NCBI GenBank assembly: GCA_963611355.1
Contig: CAVDRM010000039.1
Coordinates: 1-12,790, forward strand
Direction: 5' to 3'
Length of the DNA stretch: 12,790 nt
Source of the DNA: CAVDRM01 sp963611355
GTDB taxonomy: Bacteria; Bacillota; Clostridia; Christensenellales; Aristaeellaceae
Part shown: positions 1-6,015 of the stretch, one piece after another
Layout of the letters: the number at the start of each line of letters is the position of its first letter
Numbering within the stretch: position 1 is the stretch's first letter
Notes under the pieces: generated by a model
Database searches by the model: none
Told to the model about the DNA's origin: nothing
The model's input: only the letters and a program-made list of their open reading frames with translations
Program-made: the position numbers and the translations under genes

Positions 1-80
1 AAAAATAATGCTCAGCGGTGATTCTTGCCTTCGCATTTAATGATAAACTCTTTATACCCGAAAAAGTCGAAAAGTTTCTG

Positions 81-109
81 TTTACAAAACATGATTGTCA
101 TGATAAAAT
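81..109 (+). promoter_or_regulatory. Sigma-A promoter for rpsO-pnp
   Basis: TTTACA (81-86) and TAAAAT (104-109) are separated by exactly 17 bases, and a TGA triplet (101-103) directly before the -10 gives the extended -10 form TGnTAAAAT. Transcription would start near 116, which leaves a leader of about 280 nt before rpsO. The box quality and spacing are seen in the sequence. That it drives rpsO is inferred from position and strand. Confidence 0.72.
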
Positions 110-115
110 AATCGA

Positions 116-396
116 TGTGGCTTTTGAACCGCAGGCTTGGTGTTGCGTTCTCCGACGTTATGCTCAGTCAGCGGCGATGAAGGCGTCATTGCACAATTCG
201 GCGGCAGCATTCGATGTGCCTTTTGTGTCATTTGCTTTTTTTCCGAAATATCGCCCTGCGCTTTTCGCAAGGCCTCATCTCGGAAGGCCTGCATCTGACT
301 CGAAATCCGTTGCTTATCGCCCCGCCTCATCTGTGCAGTGCTGCCGTATAGAAAGCGAATGGGCGGCCACCCCGATTTTAAAGGAGGAAAAACACT
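116..396 (+). promoter_or_regulatory. Long structured leader upstream of rpsO
   Basis: This 280-nt stretch shows no convincing gene on either strand. It contains several short hairpins. One at 203-220 pairs GGCA with TGCC and, after a bulged G, CAT with ATG; it is followed by TTTTG and a T7 run at 236-242, so it resembles an intrinsic terminator or attenuator. Another pairs two self-complementary AGGCCT copies near 279-299. S15 is known to regulate its own mRNA in several bacterial groups through different leader structures, so a regulatory leader is plausible. I cannot match this one to a described S15 motif. The strong rpsO ribosome binding site AAAGGAGG (380-387) closes the leader. Confidence 0.45.
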
Positions 397-660
397 ATGG
401 ACAAGGCTCTGAAGGCTCAAATCATGCAGACCTATGCTCGTCATGAGGGCGATACCGGTTCGCCGGAGGTGCAGGTCGCGCTGCTGACCGAACGCATCAA
501 TCATCTGAACGAGCATCTGAAGCTCAACAAGAAGGACCATCATTCCCGTCGCGGTCTGCTGCTGATGGTTGGTCAGCGTCGCGGTCTGCTCGAATATCTG
601 AAGAAAACGGATATCGAGCGCTATCGTACCCTGATTGCTCAGCTGAACCTGCGCAAGTAA
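397..660 (+). CDS. rpsO: 30S ribosomal protein S15
   Basis: The product is an 87-residue S15, against a usual family length of about 89. It is a primary 16S rRNA-binding protein that organises the central domain (platform) of the small subunit. The family signature is clear: GDTGSPEVQVALLTERI in the first half, then KKDHHSRRGLL and MVGQRRGLLEYL in the rRNA-binding helices. The ATG at 397 is preceded by AAAGGAGG (380-387) with 9-nt spacing, an excellent site. A terminator-like hairpin follows 10 bases after the stop, and pnp comes next. rpsO-pnp is one of the most conserved bacterial gene pairs. A strong promoter lies 280 nt upstream. Confidence 0.98.
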   Translation: MDKALKAQIMQTYARHEGDTGSPEVQVALLTERINHLNEHLKLNKKDHHSRRGLLLMVGQRRGLLEYLKKTDIERYRTLIAQLNLRK

Positions 661-670
661 GGCTTCCAAT

Positions 671-706
671 GGCTATCGGCATCCGAAACGGGGTCGATAG
701 CCTTTT
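671..706 (+). terminator. Intrinsic terminator/attenuator between rpsO and pnp
   Basis: GGCTATCG (671-678) pairs perfectly with CGATAGCC (695-702), and TTTT (703-706) follows. The 16-nt loop holds a secondary CCG-AAA-CGG pairing. No promoter was identified between this hairpin and pnp, so it is probably a partial terminator that raises S15 relative to PNPase, or a processing hairpin. In E. coli a terminator and an RNase III site also lie between these genes; equivalence here is inference. Confidence 0.7.
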
Positions 707-759
707 CGTCTTGCGGCGGGTGCCGCAGGATAGTGTGTGTGAGGGAAAGGAAAGAAAAA

Positions 760-2913
760 ATGGACTACAAAGCATACTCGATGGAATTTGCCGGACATCA
801 GCTCACGCTGGAATTTGGCAAGTACGCGCAGCAGGCCGGCGGCTCCGTCGTCGTCCGCTACGGTGAAACGGTCGTTCTGGTCAATGCAACCGCTTCCGAT
901 AAGCCGCGTGAAGGCATGGACTTCTTCCCCCTGAGCGTGGACTTTGAGGAAAAGCAGTACGCTGTCGGTAAGATTCCCGGCGGCTTCATCAAGCGCGAGG
1001 GCAGGCCGACCGAAAAGGCGACGCTGACCTGCCGCCTGATTGACCGTCCGCTGCGTCCTCTGTTCAACAAGGGCATCCGCAATGATGTTCAGGTCGTAGC
1101 GACGACGCTTTCCGTCGAGCCGGATATCCCGCCGGAATTTCCGGCCATGCTGGGCTCGTCCGTGGCGCTGGCTGTCAGCAATATCCCGTGGGGCGGTCCG
1201 ACCGGTGCGGTGATGATTGGCCGTGTGAACGGCGAGCTGATTATGAACCCCAATGAGGAGCAGCGCGCCCAGAGTGATATGCATGTGACCGTTGCCGGCA
1301 CCAAGGATGCCATCATGATGGTGGAGGCCGGCGCAAAAGAGGTCAGCGAGGATGCCATGATGGACGCGATTCTGTACGCGCATGAGGGCATCAAGGCGCT
1401 GGTCGCCTTCCAAGAGAAGATTGTGGCGGAAATCGGCAAGGAAAAATCCGACTTCCCGATTGTGACCACCGGCGATGATATCAAGGCTGCCGTGCGCGAA
1501 TATGCGTATGACAAGGCCGTTTACACCTTCGAAGCCTATGTGCGCAAGGAGCGTCAGGCGCGTGAGGAAGAGGTCAAGAAAGATGTTCTGGCGCACTTTG
1601 CGGACATCTTCCCCGGCCGCGAGAGCGAGGTCGCCGATGCGCTGTATTATTTGAATAAGGAAGTCATGCGCCGCAAGATTTTGGACAAGGGCATTCGTCC
1701 CGATGGACGAAAGGTCGATGAGGTGCGCCCGATTTGGTGCGAGGTTGGCGTTCTGCCCCGCGCACACGGCAGCGCCGTCTTTACCCGCGGCGAAACGCAG
1801 GCGCTGACTGTGACCACCCTCGGCTCCGTGAGCGAGGCGCAGCAGCTTGACGGCCTCAGCAATGAGGAGTCCAAGCGCTATATGCACCAGTACAATATGC
1901 CCTCCTATGCGACCGGTGAGGCAGGCCGTCTGCGCTCTCCCAACCGCCGCGAGGTAGGTCACGGTGCTTTGGCAGAGCGTGCGCTCTTGCCCGTCATCCC
2001 GACCGAAGAAGAATTCCCGTATGCGATGCGTCTGGTCAGCGAAATTCTGAGCAGCAACGGATCTTCCTCCATGGCCTCCGTCTGCGGCAGCACCCTGAGC
2101 CTGATGGACGCCGGTGTCCCGATTCATGCGCCTGTCGCCGGCGTTGCAATGGGTCTGATTCAGGATGCCGAAACCGGCAATATCGCCGTTTTGACGGACA
2201 TTCAGGGTCTTGAGGACTTCCTGGGCGATATGGACTTCAAGGTCGCCGGTACGATGAACGGCATCACCGCCATTCAGATGGACATCAAGATCAAGGGCAT
2301 CAACCGCGAGATTCTGTCCCGTGCGCTGGAGCAGGCATTGAAGGGACGCCTCCACATCCTTGGCATTATGCTGGATACGCTCGGCCGTCCGCGTGAGACA
2401 CTGAGCAAATATGCGCCCAAAATCATTCAGTTCACCATTAACCCCGAAAAGATTCGTGAGGTCATCGGTCCCGGCGGAAAGATGATTAACAAAATCATCG
2501 CCGAAACGGGCGTGAAGATTGACATTGAGGACGATGGCCGCGTGTTCATCTCCACGCCGGACAGCGCCGCCGCAAGCAAGGCCCGCCATATTATCGAGGG
2601 CATTGCCAAGGACATCGAGGTCGGTGATGTGTTTGTCGGCAAGGTCGTCCGCATCATGAACTTCGGTGCATTCCTGGAGCTTGCGCCCGGCAAGGACGGC
2701 ATGCTGCATATTTCCAAGCTGGACAACAAGCGCGTGGACAAGGTGGAGGACGTTGTCAAAATCGGTGACGAACTGGAAGTCAAGGTCTGCGAGATAGACT
2801 CTCAGGGTCGCATCAACCTGATTCGCAATGACATTCAGTACGACAATCCGTCCTTCAGCCGCGCTCCGTCGGGCGACCGCGTTCGTCCGCCGCGTCGGGA
2901 CGGCCGCAGATAA
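760..2913 (+). CDS. pnp: Polyribonucleotide nucleotidyltransferase (PNPase)
   Basis: The 717-residue product is full length for PNPase, the trimeric 3'-5' phosphorolytic exoribonuclease of mRNA decay. Domain order is complete. The first RNase PH-like core spans roughly residues 12-145, followed by a helical linker. The second, catalytic PH core begins near RPDGRKVDEVRPI (about 313) and contains D486, D490 and D492 in the stretch LEDFLGDMDF, matching known metal and catalytic aspartates. A KH domain carries VIGPGGKMINKI (about 568-579), and an S1 domain starts near 621 (VGKVVRIMNFGAFLEL). The tail is short and Arg-rich. ATG 760 is preferred over the in-frame GTG at 733 because AAAGG (746-750) lies 9 nt before it and MDYKAYSMEFAG is the usual N-terminus. 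It is probably co-transcribed with rpsO. Confidence 0.98.
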   Translation: MDYKAYSMEFAGHQLTLEFGKYAQQAGGSVVVRYGETVVLVNATASDKPREGMDFFPLSVDFEEKQYAVGKIPGGFIKREGRPTEKATLTCRLIDRPLRPLFNKGIRNDVQVVATTLSVEPDIPPEFPAMLGSSVALAVSNIPWGGPTGAVMIGRVNGELIMNPNEEQRAQSDMHVTVAGTKDAIMMVEAGAKEVSEDAMMDAILYAHEGIKALVAFQEKIVAEIGKEKSDFPIVTTGDDIKAAVREYAYDKAVYTFEAYVRKERQAREEEVKKDVLAHFADIFPGRESEVADALYYLNKEVMRRKILDKGIRPDGRKVDEVRPIWCEVGVLPRAHGSAVFTRGETQALTVTTLGSVSEAQQLDGLSNEESKRYMHQYNMPSYATGEAGRLRSPNRREVGHGALAERALLPVIPTEEEFPYAMRLVSEILSSNGSSSMASVCGSTLSLMDAGVPIHAPVAGVAMGLIQDAETGNIAVLTDIQGLEDFLGDMDFKVAGTMNGITAIQMDIKIKGINREILSRALEQALKGRLHILGIMLDTLGRPRETLSKYAPKIIQFTINPEKIREVIGPGGKMINKIIAETGVKIDIEDDGRVFISTPDSAAASKARHIIEGIAKDIEVGDVFVGKVVRIMNFGAFLELAPGKDGMLHISKLDNKRVDKVEDVVKIGDELEVKVCEIDSQGRINLIRNDIQYDNPSFSRAPSGDRVRPPRRDGRR

Positions 2914-2946
2914 TCCCTTCAAATAATATCAACATCCATGCTTCAT

Positions 2947-2979
2947 GCCGGAAACCCATTCCGCGGTTTCCGGCGTTTC
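2947..2979 (+). terminator. Hairpin after pnp, possible terminator
   Basis: GCCGGAAACC (2947-2956) and GGTTTCCGGC (2965-2974) form a perfect 10-bp stem with an 8-nt loop, followed by only GTTTCT. CCTTCAA (2916-2922) and TTGAAGG (2985-2991) could close an outer stem. The weak U tract makes it an imperfect intrinsic terminator; it could instead protect the pnp mRNA 3' end. Confidence 0.55.
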
Positions 2980-3066
2980 TGGTATTGAAGGCACCTCCGC
3001 AATGAGCCGCTTCGCCGAATCGTGCGGCAATGCCTTCATCAAGTGTGCAAAAGGAGCAAGATGCAT

Positions 3067-4320
3067 ATGGCAGTGGAGCAGCTTACCCTGAGCAACGGCC
3101 TTCGTGCGGCTCTGTTCAGGATGCCGTATCTGCGCTCGGTTTCTATCGGCGTATGGGTCAAGGCCGGTTCTATTTTGGAAGCGTCCGGCGAAAACGGCCT
3201 TTCGCATTTTATGGAGCATATGGCCTTTAAGGGCACGGAAAAGCGCACCGCACGGCAGATTGCGCAGGAAATGGATGCAATAGGCGGTCAGCTCAATGCC
3301 GCGACCAGCAAGCTGTGCACCTATTACTATGCGCGGGTCATAGATGAGGATCTGCCGCTGGCGGCGGACATTCTGTCCGATATTGTGATTCATCCGAGCC
3401 TTGATGCGGATGAAATGAACAGGGAGCGGTCTGTCATTCTGGAAGAAATCGCCATGGTGGCGGATTCGCCGGAGGACGTCGTCTATGACGCGGTTTCGCA
3501 GGCCATGTTCGGCACGCAGACCTTGGGACAGACGATTTTGGGTCCTTCGGAACAAATCGCACGGTATACGCCGAAGGACATTCGGGCATACCGCAGCAAG
3601 CATTATGGGCCGAAAAATGCCGTGCTGTCGCTGGCGGGCAATGTGGATACGGAGCGGGCGCGACAGCTTTTGGAGGAAACATTCGGCGCATGGACGGGGA
3701 GCGAGGGCGAAGAATTCCCGACAGAAACACCCAACAGGCCGCCGCAGGTTATATCAGTCGATAAGGATACGGAGCAGGTGCATATCTGCCTTGGCTATGT
3801 CGGCAGGGAGCTTGGCTGCGACAGCCTGTACAGCATTGCTATCCTGAACAGCATTCTGGGCGGGGGGATGTCCTCGCGGCTGTTCCAGCGCATTCGCGAG
3901 GAGCTTGGCATGGCTTATTCCGTCTACACGACCCCCTCATTTTATCCGCACTGCGGCGATTTCTGCATTTATGCCGCGAGCAATCCCAAGCATATTCAAA
4001 GGGTGCTGGGCGAAATCGATGCGGAGATTGACAAACTGCTCAAAAACGGCGTGACGGAGCAGGAATTTGCGCAGGCAAAGGCGCAGCTGAGACGCGGCTC
4101 CATCCTGAGTCTTGAAAGCGCAAACACGCGCATGAACTCAATGGGCGGGAACCTTTTGCTGCTCGGCAAAACCATCGAACTGGAAGAAACGCTGGCGAGC
4201 GTGGAGGCCGTCACCCGCGATGATGTCATGGAGACGGCGCGGCAGATCCTCCGCACGCCGCGTTCGGTGTCATTTGTCGGCCGAAACGCGGAAAAATATA
4301 AGAAGCTTGTGCAGGAATGA
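3067..4320 (+). CDS. M16 family zinc metallopeptidase (YmxG/MlpA-like, MPP-like)
   Basis: The 417-residue product belongs to the processing-peptidase branch of inverzincins. The inverted zinc motif HFMEH (H47, E50, H51) is followed about 76 residues later by the third ligand Glu in ERSVILEEIAM (E126/E127). The C-terminal half has the family block SSRLFQRIREELGMAYSVYTT (about 269-289) and ends with SFVGRNAEKYKKL. There is no signal peptide, so the enzyme is cytoplasmic and cleaves unfolded polypeptides or peptides; the substrate is unknown. The start is ambiguous. AAGGAG (3051-3056) sits 4 nt before ATG 3061 and 10 nt before ATG 3067; I prefer 3067 (MAVEQLTLSNGLR). The same gene follows rpsO-pnp in Bacillus (ymxG/mlpA), which supports the call. 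Confidence 0.93.
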   Translation: MAVEQLTLSNGLRAALFRMPYLRSVSIGVWVKAGSILEASGENGLSHFMEHMAFKGTEKRTARQIAQEMDAIGGQLNAATSKLCTYYYARVIDEDLPLAADILSDIVIHPSLDADEMNRERSVILEEIAMVADSPEDVVYDAVSQAMFGTQTLGQTILGPSEQIARYTPKDIRAYRSKHYGPKNAVLSLAGNVDTERARQLLEETFGAWTGSEGEEFPTETPNRPPQVISVDKDTEQVHICLGYVGRELGCDSLYSIAILNSILGGGMSSRLFQRIREELGMAYSVYTTPSFYPHCGDFCIYAASNPKHIQRVLGEIDAEIDKLLKNGVTEQEFAQAKAQLRRGSILSLESANTRMNSMGGNLLLLGKTIELEETLASVEAVTRDDVMETARQILRTPRSVSFVGRNAEKYKKLVQE

Positions 4321-4327
4321 CAAAACA

Positions 4328-4380
4328 GGCAAGCCGTGAGGACATGACGCAAAGCGCGGATGTCTGCCGGACGGCTTGCC
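4328..4380 (+). repeat. Long inverted repeat between M16 peptidase and dUTPase
   Basis: GGCAAGCCGT (4328-4337) is the exact reverse complement of ACGGCTTGCC (4371-4380). Inside, GACAT (4341-4345) pairs with ATGTC (4360-4364), and a GC-rich apex can pair further. The two nested stems form a structure of about 53 nt starting 8 nt after the M16 stop. No T run follows on either strand, so it does not look like a normal intrinsic terminator. Confidence 0.7.
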
Positions 4381-4455
4381 GAATGTTCCGCCCCGCACCT
4401 TAAACGCTTGTTACGCATCGTGCGGAGAAAATGATTGGGTAAAGGGATAGTGAAA

Positions 4456-4824
4456 ATGGACAAACTGGATGAAATTTTCAGAATGCAGCAGGCGCTGAAT
4501 GATGACATCATCACGCGCCGCCATTTGGAGGGCATTTCCGATACGGAATGGATTCAGAAGCAGACCCTGGCCATGCTCAGCGAAATGGCCGAGCTGCTCA
4601 ATGAGGTCAATTTCAAATGGTGGAAAAATCCAAAGCCGGTGGACGAGGCCGCCGTCAAGGAGGAACTGGTGGATATCCTGCACTTCTTCGTCAGCATGTG
4701 CCTCCGCGCCCATATGTCCCCCGACGAACTATACAAAATCTATATGAACAAAAACAAAGAGAATTTTAACCGTCAGCTCGGTTTGAGCGAAAAGGCAGGC
4801 TATAAGGCGCCGGACTGCATATAA
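4456..4824 (+). CDS. dUTP diphosphatase, dimeric all-alpha type
   Basis: The 122-residue product resembles the dimeric dUTPase group of the all-alpha NTP pyrophosphatase superfamily (MazG/MazE-like fold), which hydrolyses dUTP to dUMP and PPi, limits uracil in DNA and supplies thymidylate synthesis. The metal-binding pattern is visible: LSEMAELLNE (E43, E46, E50) in one helix and EELVDILHFF (E69/E70, D73) in the next, then KENFNRQ (101-107) near the substrate pocket. FKWWKNPKPVD between the helices is typical of the family. ATG 4456 is chosen over an in-frame TTG at 4435 because AAAGGG (4441-4446) is 9 nt upstream. The reading frame stays open of further stops after the TAA, into a secretory-gene remnant. 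Confidence 0.85.
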   Translation: MDKLDEIFRMQQALNDDIITRRHLEGISDTEWIQKQTLAMLSEMAELLNEVNFKWWKNPKPVDEAAVKEELVDILHFFVSMCLRAHMSPDELYKIYMNKNKENFNRQLGLSEKAGYKAPDCI

Positions 4825-5106
4825 ATTCTCTCCTTGCAGCTGTTCAGTGTATCAGCATTTGCCGAAGATGAGCTTACACTCCATAGTGGAGTATACATGG
4901 GCATGAGCAGAGAACAGGTTATTGAATCAGAAGAAAAGAACGGATTTTACCCAATTCTTAAGGATGATGGTGATATAAGGGTCGAAGGGACAATGGCAAG
5001 TATCAGCGACTCAAGCATTGCTTATTGGTTTGAAGATAACAAACTTGTCCGTGCTTTCTCATTTTCTGTATTCATTATACCAAAAATTTTGGACATTTTC
5101 CAATGA
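4825..5106 (+). pseudogene. Remnant of a secreted-protein gene
   Basis: Directly after the dUTPase stop, and in the same frame, the translation reads like the end of a signal peptide (LQLFSVSAFAED, an AxA-type cleavage site after AFA). Mature sequence follows: LHSGVYMGMSREQVIESEE and later SISDSSIAYWFEDNKLVRAF. There is no ATG, no ribosome binding site and no n-region, so the 5' end is missing. After about codon 77 the sequence turns into AT-rich, low-information coding and stops at 5104. I read it as a gene truncated at both ends whose deletion or insertion junction lies at the dUTPase stop. The family resembles short secreted proteins with a GMSxEQV motif, but I cannot name it. The composition is more AT-rich than the flanking core genes. 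Confidence 0.55.
5074..5103 (-). promoter_or_regulatory. Possible minus-strand promoter inside the remnant
   Basis: On the minus strand, TTGGAA (complement of 5098-5103), an 18-nt spacer and TATAAT (complement of 5074-5079) occur with TGG before the -10, an extended form. The spacer includes a near-palindrome CCAAAAATTTTGG (5080-5092). It would transcribe towards the dUTPase 3' end, antisense to the remnant. AT-rich sequence makes chance matches likely. Confidence 0.35.
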
Positions 5107-5363
5107 ACGGGCTGAGGGGCGGGAACCGGCGAAGAAGCTATCCGGCATGTTACCATCCGTCCGCCGAACGCCCGCACTCTTTGAAATGCCTCTTGAAGCT
5201 TCGCTGCGTTTTCAAGTATTTGAAGGGAATCATTCAAAATTTTTCGAAATTTGTACGAATTTCGGATATTATTTCGGGTTTTCAAAAATTTGAATAGCAT
5301 CTGTCATATCGTATTGTTTTATTCCAAAAATCTAAAATGCGAACCCCAAAAGCCAATTATCGC
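5107..5363. other. AT-rich non-coding stretch with nested inverted repeats
   Basis: I see no gene here on either strand. The second half is AT-rich. ATTCAAAATTTTT (5232-5244) is almost the reverse complement of AAAAATTTGAAT (5284-5295), with one base difference in length. Nested inside, CGAAATT (5245-5251) pairs exactly with AATTTCG (5258-5264) around a 6-nt loop. ATTTCGG also repeats directly at 5259-5265 and near 5271. It may be the scar or end of a mobile insertion; that is inference. Confidence 0.4.
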
Positions 5364-5392
5364 TTGATTTTTTGTGCTTTCCCTGCTATTAT
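5364..5392 (+). promoter_or_regulatory. Extended -10 promoter of a small transcription unit
   Basis: TTGATT (5364-5369), a 17-nt spacer and TATTAT (5387-5392) with TGC just before the -10 make a near-ideal extended -10 sigma-A promoter. Transcription would start near 5399, about 20 nt before a Shine-Dalgarno and ATG at 5420. Confidence 0.65.
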
Positions 5393-5419
5393 ATAGGCAT
5401 CAAATCAGGAAGGGGAAAA

Positions 5420-5518
5420 ATGGAAATGAAGCGGTTGCTTGCTGCTCAATCCGCGCAGAAGAACACGCAGAATCATTGTGTGAATTGTGCTACCCCCCCC
5501 CCGAAATATTTTGGCTAA
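5420..5518 (+). CDS. Small ORF, 32 codons, unknown function
   Basis: ATG 5420 is preceded by AGGAAGGGG (5408-5416) and lies about 20 nt downstream of a strong promoter start. The product begins MEMKRLLAAQSAQKNTQ, contains a CxxC pair in NHCVNCAT (C20 and C23), and ends PPPKYFG. A run of ten C residues (5493-5502) encodes the PPP stretch. A tract length change would shift the frame: one shift gives a 3' end reading EIFWLISTTDPSLAIIE and ending near 5571, the other stops soon after. It is not recognised. It could be a genuine small protein, the 5' end of a decayed gene, or an incidental ORF in a small RNA. Two terminators follow. Confidence 0.42.
   Translation: MEMKRLLAAQSAQKNTQNHCVNCATPPPKYFG
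5493..5502 (+). repeat. C10 homopolymer tract
   Basis: Ten consecutive C bases lie inside the 32-codon ORF. Long homopolymers are prone to slipped-strand changes and to sequencing or assembly errors. A gain or loss of one base changes the C-terminus of the small ORF. Confidence 0.9.
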
Positions 5519-5560
5519 TTTCAACAACTGACCCTTCTCTGGCCATTATAGAATGTGACC

Positions 5561-5584
5561 GCCCGCCCTGACGGGCCTGTTTTT
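5561..5584 (+). terminator. Intrinsic terminator after the small ORF
   Basis: GCCCG (5561-5565) pairs with CGGGC (5572-5576), or in another register GCCC (5565-5568) with GGGC (5573-5576). CTG and five T (5580-5584) follow. The stem is short but all GC. It would end the transcript started near 5399 after about 185 nt. Confidence 0.6.
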
Positions 5585-5585
5585 G

Positions 5586-5618
5586 CGTGCTTTCGGAACA
5601 ACAAAAGCACGTTTTTTT
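5586..5618 (+). terminator. Strong intrinsic terminator
   Basis: CGTGCTTT (5586-5593) pairs perfectly with AAAGCACG (5604-5611) around a 10-nt loop and is followed by seven T (5612-5618). It lies two bases after the previous terminator's T run, a tandem arrangement. The loop also contains GGAACA (5595-5600), complementary to TGTTCC (5621-5626), so an alternative mutually exclusive fold exists. Confidence 0.8.
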
Positions 5619-5727
5619 GCTGTTCCATTGGGCATAGATAACGATACAGCAAGGGAGGGCAGAAGGACTATCAGCTTTCGCAATGCAAAATCACAATAAA
5701 ACGACCCAAAGATTGGAGGAAAATCCA

Positions 5728-6015
5728 ATGTAAATCGCTATTGACACGGATTGACAGGCGCTCCTTGTTCCCGAATCTTATCATGTGCAGGTGGACAAGC
5801 TGAACGAAATCATTGAGCAAGCAGACGGAAACGCGCTGGATTACAAAGCGTATATCAAAAGCTGCTTTGAAAAGGCGTATGCTACGCAGATTGTCCGTCA
5901 GAACGACGTGGCAAAGATAAGGGGCACGAAGAAGCGCAAGGCGACCGCTAAGACGGCAGAAGGCGCGCCCGAGGGCAAGAGCGAAGAAAAGCCTGCGGAG
6001 GAAGCGAAGCAATGA
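5728..6015 (+). pseudogene. Small phage-like gene disabled by two early stop codons
   Basis: GGAGG (5715-5719) lies 8 nt before ATG 5728, but codon 2 is TAA and codon 9 is TGA. The same frame then stays open to 6015 with convincing coding sequence: ALLVPESYHVQVDKLNEII, then DYKAYIKSCFEKAYATQIV, a basic patch GTKKRKATAKT and an acidic/Ala-rich tail. The intact protein would have about 95 residues. In-frame GTG 5785 could give a 76-residue product, but no good ribosome binding site precedes it. Size, composition and the overlap with the next frame suggest a phage or mobile-element gene; I do not recognise the family. Standard stops are used by neighbouring intact genes, so mutation is more likely than recoding. 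Confidence 0.6.

Noticed and set aside
673..2922. Minus-strand open frame of 749 codons
   Set aside because: It is the complement of pnp; its translation is rich in His, Asn and Arg and shows no family motif. The plus strand encodes complete PNPase.
3022..3066. Longer start for the M16 peptidase at 3022
   Set aside because: It has no ribosome binding site before it and would place AAGGAG inside the coding region; family N-termini start near MAVEQLTLSNG.
5022..5300. Minus-strand open frame of 92 codons across the AT-rich stretch
   Set aside because: No ribosome binding site before its ATG, and it overlaps the more convincing secretory remnant on the plus strand.
5374..5571. Plus-strand open frame of 65 codons overlapping the 32-codon ORF
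   Set aside because: It would start between the -35 and -10 boxes of the promoter, upstream of the predicted transcript start. The frame at 5420 has the Shine-Dalgarno.
5728..6015. Stop-codon reassignment or programmed recoding of TAA and TGA
   Set aside because: Neighbouring intact genes end normally at TAA and TGA, both different stops would need recoding, and no selenocysteine-type hairpin is evident. Nonsense mutation is simpler.
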